NCBI GenBank assembly: GCA_907165135.1
Contig: OU015567.1
Coordinates: 7,755,001 to 7,819,000 of the forward strand
DNA length: 64,000 bases
Reading direction: 5' to 3'
Source of the DNA: Oikopleura dioica
Taxonomy: Eukaryota > Chordata > Appendicularia > Copelata > Oikopleuridae
In this document: positions 33,365 to 44,200 of the stretch, piece after piece
Numbering within the stretch: position 1 is the first letter of the stretch
How the letters are laid out: every line of letters starts with the position of its first letter
The notes under the pieces: generated by a model
What the model saw: the letters and a program-made list of their open reading frames with translations, nothing else
What the model was told of the DNA's origin: nothing
Database searches by the model: none
Position numbers and translations under genes: made by a program

Positions 33365-36300
33365 TCAAGCCCCTTAAATTAAATAATCAAGGAACGGGGC
33401 TGAAACGGCCCGAAGGGCCGTCAAGCCCTTAAATTAAATAATCAAGGAACGGGGCTGAAACGGCCCGAAGGGCCGTCAAGCCCCTTAAATTAAATAATCA
33501 AGGAACGGGGCTGAAACGGCCCGAAGGGCCGTCAAGCCCCTTAAATTAAATAATCAAGGAACGGGGCTGAAACGGCCCGAAGGGCCGTCAAGCCCTTAAA
33601 TTAAATAATCAAGGAACGGGGCTGAAACGGCCCGAAGGGCCGTCAAGCCCTTAAATTAAATAATCAAGGAACGGGGCTGAAACGGCCCGAAGGGCCGTCA
33701 AGCCCTTAAATTAAATAATCAAGGAACGGGGCTGAAACGGCCCGAAGGGCCGTCAAGCCCCTTAAATTAAATAATCAAGGAACGGGGCTGAAACGGCCCG
33801 AAGGGCCGTCAAGCCCTTAAATTAAATAATCAAGGAACGGGGCTGAAACGGCCCGAAGGGCCGTCAAGCCCTTAAATTAAATAATCAAGGAACGGGGCTG
33901 AAACGGCCCGAAGGGCCGTCAAGCCCCTTAAATTAAATAATCAAGGAACGGGGCTGAAACGGCCCGAAGGGCCGTCAAGCCCCTTAAATTAAATAATCAA
34001 GGAACGGGGCTGAAACGGCCCGAAGGGCCGTCAAGCCCCTTAAATTAAATAATCAAGGAACGGGGCTGAAACGGCCCGAAGGGCCGTCAAGCCCCTTAAA
34101 TTAAATAATCAAGGAACGGGGCTGAAACGGCCCGAAGGGCCGTCAAGCCCCTTAAATTAAATAATCAAGGAACGGGGCTGAAACGGCCCGAAGGGCCGTC
34201 AAGCCCCTTAAATTAAATAATCAAGGAACGGGGCTGAAACGGCCCGAAGGGCCGTCAAGCCCCTTAAATTAAATAATCAAGGAACGGGGCTGAAACGGCC
34301 CGAAGGGCCGTCAAGCCCTTAAATTAAATAATCAAGGAACGGGGCTGAAACGGCCCGAAGGGCCGTCAAGCCCTTAAATTAAATAATCAAGGAACGGGGC
34401 TGAAACGGCCCGAAGGGCCGTCAAGCCCCTTAAATTAAATAATCAAGGAACGGGGCTGAAACGGCCCGAAGGGCCGTCAAGCCCCTTAAATTAAATAATC
34501 AAGGAACGGGGCTGAAACGGCCCGAAGGGCCGTCAAGCCCCTTAAATTAAATAATCAAGGAACGGGGCTGAAACGGCCCGAAGGGCCGTCAAGCCCTTAA
34601 ATTAAATAATCAAGGAACGGGGCTGAAACGGCCCGAAGGGCCGTCAAGCCCCTTAAATTAAATAATCAAGGAACGGGGCTGAAACGGCCCGAAGGGCCGT
34701 CAAGCCCTTAAATTAAATAATCAAGGAACGGGGCTGAAACGGCCCGAAGGGCCGTCAAGCCCTTAAATTAAATAATCAAGGAACGGGGCTGAAACGGCCC
34801 GAAGGGCCGTCAAGCCCCTTAAATTAAATAATCAAGGAACGGGGCTGAAACGGCCCGAAGGGCCGTCAAGCCCCTTAAATTAAATAATCAAGGAACGGGG
34901 CTGAAACGGCCCGAAGGGCCGTCAAGCCCTTAAATTAAATAATCAAGGAACGGGGCTGAAACGGCCCGAAGGGCCGTCAAGCCCTTAAATTAAATAATCA
35001 AGGAACGGGGCTGAAACGGCCCGAAGGGCCGTCAAGCCCTTAAATTAAATAATCAAGGAACGGGGCTGAAACGGCCCGAAGGGCCGTCAAGCCCCTTAAA
35101 TTAAATAATCAAGGAACGGGGCTGAAACGGCCCGAAGGGCCGTCAAGCCCTTAAATTAAATAATCAAGGAACGGGGCTGAAACGGCCCGAAGGGCCGTCA
35201 AGCCCTTAAATTAAATAATCAAGGAACGGGGCTGAAACGGCCCGAAGGGCCGTCAAGCCCTTAAATTAAATAATCAAGGAACGGGGCTGAAACGGCCCGA
35301 AGGGCCGTCAAGCCCTTAAATTAAATAATCAAGGAACGGGGCTGAAACGGCCCGAAGGGCCGTCAAGCCCTTAAATTAAATAATCAAGGAACGGGGCTGA
35401 AACGGCCCGAAGGGCCGTCAAGCCCCTTAAATTAAATAATCAAGGAACGGGGCTGAAACGGCCCGAAGGGCCGTCAAGCCCCTTCAATTAAATAATCAAG
35501 GAACGGGGCTGAAACGGCCCGAAGGGCCGTCAAGCCCCTTAAATTAAATAATCAAGGAACGGGGCTGAAACGGCCCGAAGGGCCGTCAAGCCCCTTAAAT
35601 TAAATAATCAAGGAACGGGGCTGAAACGGCCCGAAGGGCCGTCAAGCCCCTTAAATTAAATAATCAAGGAACGGGGCTGAAACGGCCCGAAGGGCCGTCA
35701 AGCCCCTTAAATTAAATAATCAAGGAACGGGGCTGAAACGGCCCGAAGGGCCGTCAAGCCCCTTAAATTAAATAATCAAGGAACGGGGCTGAAACGGCCC
35801 GAAGGGCCGTCAAGCCCCTTAAATTAAATAATCAAGGAACGGGGCTGAAACGGCCCGAAGGGCCGTCAAGCCCCTTAAATTAAATAATCAAGGAACGGGG
35901 CTGAAACGGCCCGAAGGGCCGTCAAGCCCCTTAAATTAAATAATCAAGGAACGGGGCTGAAACGGCCCGAAGGGCCGTCAAGCCCTTAAATTAAATAATC
36001 AAGGAACGGGGCTGAAACGGCCCGAAGGGCCGTCAAGCCCTTAAATTAAATAATCAAGGAACGGGGCTGAAACGGCCCGAAGGGCCGTCAAGCCCCTTAA
36101 ATTAAATAATCAAGGAACGGGGCTGAAACGGCCCGAAGGGCCGTCAAGCCCTTAAATTAAATAATCAAGGAACGGGGCTGAAACGGCCCGAAGGGCCGTC
36201 AAGCCCTTAAATTAAATAATCAAGGAACGGGGCTGAAACGGCCCGAAGGGCCGTCAAGCCCCTTAAATTAAATAATCAAGGAACGGGGCTGAAACGGCCC

Positions 36301-36390
36301 GAAGGGCCGTCAAGCCCCTTAAATTAAATAATCAAGGAACGGGGCTGAAACGGCCCGAAGGGCCGTCAAGCCCCTTAAATTAAATAATCA
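33365..36390. repeat. Satellite array, 54 units of 55/56 bp
   Basis: Fifty-four consecutive full units, counted junction by junction: 31 of 56 bp and 23 of 55 bp, differing only by CCCC versus CCC before TTAAA. Their summed length (3,001 bp) equals the measured distance between the first and last junction. Apart from one A-to-C change near 35475, units look identical. Each contains GGGGCT ... ACGGCCCGAAGGGCCGT ... AGCCCC, a nested GC-rich hairpin, and an AT-rich linker (TTAAATTAAATAATC). No ORF crosses it. Confidence 0.97.
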
Positions 36391-36404
36391 ATTTTTGTCA
36401 TCGA

Positions 36405-36720
36405 AATTGAGTTTTTGAGGGTTGAAATAGCTACTTAACAGTGTTTATAGTCACAAATTCAATCATTAGAAAAAACCACTTTTTCGAATTTTGATGCTCT
36501 CTAGTGACCCCGAGATGAATTTTTTTGAATTTTTGACCTCAGAATGGACTTTTAGAGGGTTGAAATAATAGCTAAACAATGTTTTCAGTCACAAATACTT
36601 TTATTTGAAAAACTCACTTTGACGAACTTTCATGACCTCTTATGACCCCAAGATGAACTTTTTTCGAACTTTTGACTTCGGAATTGAACTTTTGGGTACT
36701 TATTTACTATAGTCACAAAG
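36405..36720. repeat. Diverged tandem repeat of about 130 bp, 2-3 copies
   Basis: Two diverged copies share the ordered pieces GAGGGTTGAAATA, AGTCACAAAT, AAAAACTCACTTT/AAAAACCACTTT, ATGACCCC/GTGACCCC and AGATGAA..TTTTTT, offset by about 130 bp. A third partial copy ends near 36715. The array directly follows the satellite. A phrase like it (GTGACCCCAT) also lies left of the satellite near 32967. Confidence 0.65.
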
Positions 36721-39383
36721 TTTCGTTCAAAAAGGACTAGAATATCGACCACTCATTTTTTTCAGCGGGTACCTATTTCCAGACCCTTCCAAGACACTTG
36801 TCATAAGCATATCGTATGTGTATGATTATATTTAGTACCGTTTTCTAGGTTTGCTAGTGGACAATAATGATGGATCGCAACTTTTCTAGCTTCTCAAAGA
36901 GTTAATCTTAAAATCCAGTGTTGAAGGTAACGCAAATATATCGCTTCAGTTCAAAAAACTTTTTCTCGATGACGAAAAATGGGCGTTGCCAGTGTGGAAA
37001 CTTCCTAACAGAGAATGCAAATATGTACAGTCCGAGCAAATAACCATCACCTCACGCGGACACGCCTATTTTTCTGGTTGATATTTGAACTTAGCATTTC
37101 TATTTCGTTACATAATTTCGCTCAATGGACTCTATTGTATGTACACCCAGTTACAGTAGAAGTGCTTTCTACTCAGCCTATTCGCCAAAGAATAACTTTC
37201 CGTAATCATATGCTAGAGCTCAAGTCGAATAGATTTTGAAATACAAGCAAAATCCTTATCATATGGTCTGATTTCTATTTTCTTCTCTTTTCCAGATAAA
37301 TTTTCATTTTTGGTTATGTTTTTCTGACTCAATGCAGAGCGCATAATGTCCCGCGGTGCTGCCCACGTGTCTTTCGAACCCTTATCACTTCCAGCCATTC
37401 TTTCTCGGCTTCCATTGAGGCGTTTCGGTTCAATTTGACGGTCTCCAATCAGCGAGACTTTTTACTGTATTTGTACGCAAACGCGTTTCGGGTTTCTTCA
37501 GAGTTTCGCCAGAATTAACCTCCAGTCAAACGGCTCCCTGCGGCGTTCTGAATGATAAGACGAGGGCGCTTCGGATGGAACAGACACTGGCGCTGGAGGT
37601 CCGTCGCTACGTCGCATAAACCACCAGCTCCGCTCTGCTGCCCTGGTGGAGAAAAAATCATGATATAGTAACACCATATCATTCAGCGATCACTCAAAGA
37701 CCACAGCAGACAACCCGGAACGAGCTTTTTTTTACTGAAGTTCAGCGGTTTTTTCTAAATTACACGCGAATTTATCAGAGATACGAAGACATTTATCACC
37801 AAGGTAAGATTCTCTTGATCGTTTAATGAATAAAGATACCCCAAAAATAACTAAACCATATTTTATGGTTGATATATCACAAACTACGACAGCGCCTGAT
37901 GTCGCAAAAGAGTCGTTCATGTATATTTTTTGGAAATAAAAGGCTGTTCGGCCGGTTAAAATTTCATATACGCTCCAAAAAACAACATCACTAATATGAT
38001 ATCAGCAATTGCTAAGTCACAAGGTAATTGATGTTTAGAAATGATCATTTTTAACTGCTGGGGACCAAGTGGTACTGCACCAATAGTCACTATTGGGCGG
38101 AAGGTCTAGTATCAAAATAAGTCGGCATCTATTTCACTCAGCTCAGCAAGGTTTAAAATTGTAGACTAAGAAATGACAACCCTTCTAGGATAGCAGGGCA
38201 GTGAGGATGGGGATGATGCCTGTCCGGTAATTTGACCCAAAGTCCGACATTTGCAGACACTTTGTTGATAACCCGTGATGTTTTTTCTATGCCCCCGGTC
38301 GTTTATGTTTTTTTGGAAAAGGAAGTACTGAGAATATTTTGAAAGCAGAAGCCGCAAGCTAACCTCAATCTGCGAGGGTGTTAAAGTTAAGAGGAACCTT
38401 AGCACGCGGCAAAATGACCGGTGCATGATGCTGCCGCGTGTAGGCTGAAGGTGCGCAGAAGCTGGCTGCTTGACCGTGGCAGCACTTCTCCCTGAAAACG
38501 CGCAGCGCAACACTAACTCGCTCGAATAGAGTGACAGGGTTAGCTCTACTAGCCTCAAGCAGGCCCCCGCAGACGCAAACGCACAGCTCCATGGTGTGGT
38601 GTTTTTTTGGCAAAACTTTCGAAATCCATACTTCAGGCCAGAAATTCATACTTTTAGACGTAAAATCTTTAAGGTCGTCTTTCTTTTTGAGAATAACTTA
38701 CCTCAGATTTATATGATCAACCGACTTGGATTTGCAATTTTTCTTTCATCGGAGTAAAACAAGATATTCAATCGAAAGCTGTGTTTTTAGTAACAATGTT
38801 CGCGCTAAGTAATGATTATGGGTTGCGGATGCTGTCTATTTTTGAGTACTGAGCAATCGGAAATAGACAGAACTGTGAAAAAATAGACAGCGTTTAACCT
38901 TATCCTATTTATCCTTCAAATACGAGGGTTGTTTTTGGTACTTTGAAACACCGCAAACAAGCAGTTATGTATCAAATTTACTTATTTATTAGAAATAATG
39001 CCAAGTAGATATTAATTAAATAGAATATAGTAATTTTTTATTGTATAAAAAGGATGACTCACAGTGCATGAGTATAAATACTAGCGATAGTCGTTGCGAC
39101 GCGTGCAGTTGGAACGCATGAGAGTTCATGTCTCGGGGGCACTAAGAAACTCACTCGCGTCAGCAGGGACTACGAGACGCTAGAATTCTAACGGCATCAA
39201 GCTCGTCAGATAAGGTTCTTTCCGAATAACTACAGTCTTCTTTTGTTATTGGGACAACCTCATTTCTCGCCAGTCTAATTTTGTACTTCCTGTTTAGTCA
39301 ATTTAAAAATTACCTTGGGACGTCGGAAATTTCACATTCAAATCATTCAACCCATTTTTTAAGAAAAAGAAAACAGAAGAAAG
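36721..39383. other. Gene-poor region upstream of the BTB gene
   Basis: 2.66 kb with no gene I can support. The open frames in it lack family marks. GC-rich patches occur near 37500-37630 and 38400-38580. An inverted repeat with 13-bp arms lies at 38831-38843 and 38879-38891. Confidence 0.45.
39073..39080 (+). promoter_or_regulatory. Possible TATA box of the BTB zinc-finger gene
   Basis: TATAAATA about 300 bp upstream of the ATG at 39384, in otherwise non-coding sequence. Position is plausible for a promoter with a 5' UTR of about 280 nt. No start site evidence. Confidence 0.3.
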
Positions 39384-40910
39384 ATGGACGCTCTCATTCC
39401 TAAACACCTCGGAGAGCTGATGTACCGACAATGCTTCAGCGAGCAGGAATATTGCGACCTCGTCATTCGATCGAAAAATGGCATCAACTTTGCCCACTCC
39501 TCCGTGGTTAGCCTTGCCTCGGCCATCTTCAAGAGGCTGATCAGAGAAGCAAACGTCATCGAGAACAAGCGAATCATCGACCTGTCCGACTGCGACCAGC
39601 CCTCGATTCAAGCAATCATCGAATACATCTATACTGGCAGAGAGGTAATAATCTTATTCCGCGTTTTGTTCGTTCTTTAGACCAGCTTTTTTTTAGGTCA
39701 GCATTTTTACAACTTTTATCTACGGTCGAACTCTAGTTAAACATTAACTCGCAAAGCGATTGCTTGCACGTTCCACTTTAACTGGACCTCACGTGAAGCT
39801 TCGAATCCTTTTATCTTCAAGGATTAGGGTTGTTAGAAATTTCCAGAAGACTTTCTCCCTCGGCCACGATTAATGCTCTTTTAATGATAAGATAAGCCCT
39901 CTATAAACCTACTGCCATTTGCTTATCAGTCCGAACCTTGAGTCGTCTGAATTTTCCTTAAATTGAAACCGTTGAATTTAGGCTGATTAATTTTTCGGTT
40001 CAAAAAGGTTAAGGAAAACTACTAAAATTACAAATTTACATGCGTAACTGCGGCCTAACCTAGATATGGACGAACTCTTAAATTAACCTAAAAACAATTT
40101 GTTTCCGGGACCAACTAATGACGTAAATTTACAACAATAGCACAAACGCAGTTTTATGAAAATATCAAAGAAACAAACGTATTTTTAGAATTTCCCATTG
40201 GAAAACCGCGCTCAAATCCTGAAGCTTGCCTCTTTTCTCGAATGCCAAGGAATCCTGAAATGTCTCCTCGGACAAATCCGAGAACAGCACTTTGGCACGA
40301 CTAGACAAACTCAACTTTCTCCAGATTCCGGCCTCCACAGTCCGGATATCAAAATGGAACCTCAAGAAGAACAAGGACATGTGACTCTCCACCGCGTGAT
40401 CCGACTTGCCCCTGCGAATCAACCAGAAGGTCACGGTTTCTGCAATTCCTCAGCCTATTCTTCCCCTCCACAAAGCGAAGAAGACGAGCAGGAAGAAAGG
40501 ACTCAGCCAGACCCAGAACAAATCAAACAGGTAAATAAAAAGTGGCGCTCTTGAGCCAATCTCTTTCATGACAACTCATCGTGACATGCTTTTTTGCATT
40601 GATCGTCTATCAGCTTTTTAACAGAAGTTTGTAGAACGAAATCGAAGCGCGAAAATACTGCAAAGAGTGCAAGAAATCCTTCGCCACAGTCGGCAGCTAC
40701 ACGAGGCACTTGCGAATGATTCACTTCAAACTGAAGCCACTATCGTGTGCAGTCTGTCGTCATGCGTTCTACCAGCGCTCTGATCTAAAGAAACACGTCC
40801 TGCGCCAGCACCCCCACGAGGCGAACGCGATACTTGGCGCAGAGGAGCGCAACCGAATGATAGCCAATATGGGCCCGCCGACACTCATGAATTTCAATCA
40901 AGAAAACTGA
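39384..40910 (+). CDS. BTB/POZ protein with two C2H2 zinc fingers
   Basis: Three exons in phase: 39384-39644, 40189-40530, 40635-40910, giving 292 residues. The BTB domain spans about residues 1-115 (YCDLVIRSKNGINFAHSSVV, IEYIYTGRE, ILKLASFLECQGI). A Pro/Ser/Glu-rich linker follows, then two C2H2 fingers: YCKECKKSFATVGSYTRHL..H and LSCAVCRHAFYQRSDLKKHV..H. It is a likely DNA-binding transcription regulator dimerising through BTB. The architecture is shared by many animal BTB-ZF proteins, so no orthologue is named. Its first intron (544 bp) is long for this genome and may contain regulatory DNA. It is transcribed toward the dynein gene. Confidence 0.87.
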
Positions 40911-41240
40911 GAAGACTCTCATTTTTCAATAGAGCAAGAATAAGTTCAGGCCGTCTGCATATTATACACCCTTTTTCTCATTATGTTATTTATTTAAATG
41001 GCATAAAACTCTGTTTTTGTTTGCTATTTTTCTTTTCTGGCAACACTTTGCAATCTGTAGCTTCTCCAGAAATAAGACTGTACATATTTGTTTCGCGTTT
41101 ATTACCTTACCAATCTCGAACTTTGTTGATATACATGTGCGAGCGTTATGATCAAAATAAAGAAAAAAAATACCAAAAATTCGTTTTTTTACACAAATAT
41201 ATTTGCAGAGAATAAAAAAAATATAAATATCAACTTTTGT
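40911..41240. other. Convergent 3' region of the BTB and dynein genes
   Basis: 330 bp between two stop codons. AATAAA for the BTB gene lies at 41156-41161, and AATAAA for the minus-strand dynein gene at 41103-41098. The two 3' UTRs should therefore overlap by at least about 60 bp. Confidence 0.6.
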
Positions 41241-44200
41241 TCAGTCAAGTTGGCAGAGCATGGCTACGCCTCGGCCGATCCAATGCTCTTCTGGTTGATC
41301 AGTAGGAACTGTTAGCATAATGACGAAGTTGGTTGAGTGACCAGTTGTAGAGAGGGTTCCACGTCTTGCAGATGTTTTGTAAACAGGACAATTGTACTGA
41401 GGACGAACTGGGAGCTCGTCTTTCTTGCACGGCTTCAGCCATATTTTAGGCATCGTGTCAAACAAGATCTAAATTGAAATTGAAGACGTTCATGTCTCTC
41501 TTTATTCAAACCTTTGGGTGCGATTCAGCGAGAAGTTTCTTTTCTCTGTCCCATCTTGCACCTTCCAAAAAGAAGCCATATATAAACGCGCCATCATCTG
41601 GTGCTGTGTAGTCCTTATCCTCCATGATTTCGTAGTCGAAAGTTAGCAAGTCAATAGGGATCTTGTATTTTCTAGCGTAGTTTTGTTGAACGCCAGTCAG
41701 AAACGCCTGCGTGAAGAAGAATCCAGAACACCAGAATTGTTGAGGAGTACCGTTGTCATACCAGTCCTAAAGATTCAAATAATGAGCAAAAGACTTAAAT
41801 AGCCTATTCAACAATTGATCATATATCGAAAATAATTACCAGGTTCAAGGCTTACCTTAAGAAAATTAAGTCGATCAAGCAAATCGTTGAAATATCCTCC
41901 AAGAGTTTTGAGCGAAGGATAAGACTTTTTAGTCCATAAAGTCGGGATTTGACCACTAAGTACTTCGCGGAACATTGTTTCCAGGTCCGAGTTCATCACA
42001 ACAAGACCCTAGAATAAAATAATAAACGCTGAAATAGACAAATTAGGGCATTCGTTGTTCAATTATTACATGCGAAAACAAGCTTTTAATAACTACCTTG
42101 ATCGCCTTTTGAATTTCGATAAGCGAATTGCGCACAACTTTCGTGAGCGCATTGAATCGCACCATCTCTTGAACAAGAACTGTATTCATCGATTCTTCGT
42201 ATCTCGTCGGGAACTTGCGCATCGTCGCTTCAATGTCAAAGTCATCTGGTAGTTTGTTGAGCATGTCTTTGGTAACTTCAAGCACGGAATCGTCATCTGA
42301 TGCTCCAGCATTTCCACCAGCTGCTCGTGACTAAAGCAAAAGAATTCATAAATCGCAACGAAAATACAATGTATACCATTGTGAGAAGCACGGAACCAAG
42401 GAGAGAGTTCGTCTCATTTTGATCTTTCGTGATGTCAGCATTCGGATGCATTCCGAAGACTTCTGGCTTCACCAACAGCGGCAAATTTCGACAAAACTCC
42501 AGATAACTTTCCCTCTAGTTTAACGAAATGTTTTTATCTGGATTTCGATGAAAAAACATCTTTTAATTCCGAATAAGCCAACAATTTATGTCTCAGATAA
42601 GTCTGCAGCTGAAAGCTTGCACTCGTTCAAGTCTATCAGTCTGAAAGCCAGTCTGCTCAAGCAATAGAAACTTTAGTTTAAACCAGTCCCTTTCATGATC
42701 TCCATCTGGGGGCACGGCAAAAAGACCGTCATTATCAAAAGCATAACCGGGAGTGTCAACTGTATCTCTTCTGTAAACACGTGAAAGCAGTGCCAATAGA
42801 CATCTTCTATCTTTATCGTCAGTGACTCTACCACCATAATTACATTCTCCAGTCAAGTAATTGATTGCATCTAATGGGATGAAATCGTACTGATTCAGGA
42901 AAATCTGCAACTGGCGTACAGAAATACGCAGGTCAGTCTCGTTGAATTCATAAGGTATGTTCCAACCAATCGGGCCGAATTTACGACGCTCTTGGACAAG
43001 ACCATGGAAAAAGCACAGGCCAAAGAGGAGCTTCTTAAAATGTACGTCTTGTTGGCATCCCGTGAACCACTCGGGATCAGAGATAGGATCGGAAAGATAT
43101 GACCTGATCATGTTGGCCTTCATTCCTGCTGGAGCTTCGTTCGTCATCTTGACACCATTCTGCAAGACTGAAACGGGAAAGTTCGGACTCGGATAGGAAG
43201 TCAACCATAATCTGAAGTTGGGATGAGTGGTTTCAGGATTCAAATCGTAGCAAATTTTCTCAAGAGTCGTCATCCACGAAGTAGCCAAATGACAGTTTTG
43301 AAGAACAACCCATTTTCCTTCCTCAATACCCTTGTTGATCATTTTTATTGCGATCGGCCCTTGACCCTGGCCAAGCGAAAGGGATGAAATTTTCGAACCC
43401 ATGTCTTCGTCGTCAGCAAATTTTAACAACGCAGCATTGGGATCAGATCCAGGAGAAAGAATAAAGATCAGAGGTGCGCAGCTATGCGAGTCGGCGTATG
43501 AGCCTGGGAGATCAAATGGAGGTGGCTCAATAAACCTCTGACCAATTTTTTCAGTGATGAATGCTTGAAGAGCAGGTATGAGTTTGTCTGGCCGTAAACA
43601 TCGAAGAATGAGAAGCCGCTTGAAAAGTGATAAAGATCCGTATTTTCCGGGAGGTACAGCATCTTGCGGCTTTTAACGGTTTACTGCACATGAGAAGATA
43701 TTTTATGAATAAGAAATATGAGTATTTTTAATTTAATGGGTCTCCAATTGACTAATCGGCAGCTGACATTTCAAAAATAGAGTGTGTAATCATTATTCAA
43801 ATTGTCGAGTTGAGAATCTCATATTTCAGATGTAGTAAACTGTCCTTGTTATCATCATAAATTACCTTCCATTGAGCACTCAACTCTTTAAAATCGCTTA
43901 TTATCCCCTTGAAATCGTCTCCAACATCATTTAGTCGGCAGATCTCATCCCAAGATTTCGTCGGTATCCAGTCGACCGGTTTTTCATTGGGATTTTCTAG
44001 GCCAACACCGCCGGTTAGAAGGAACCTGAAGTCCTCCATCGACACTTCGTTTCTGTGCATAAGCAGATTTGTGCAGAGAATGAACGAGAACAACAGCTTG
44101 TCTTTCTCAAAGAGCGATCTACAAACATTACAGTACAGACTGTACGTAAAGTAGTCCTGCAAATTGCTCAATCGTGTTGTGATGTCATCTGATTTTTCCG

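Noticed and set aside
33365-36390. CRISPR array (regular direct repeats)
   Set aside because: Units are contiguous with no variable spacers, and the surrounding genes are animal nuclear genes. It is a satellite.
37213-37398. Minus-strand 61-codon frame starting MAGSDKGSKDTW
   Set aside because: Isolated, no splice partners or family match, and an overlapping frame is equally open. Likely chance.
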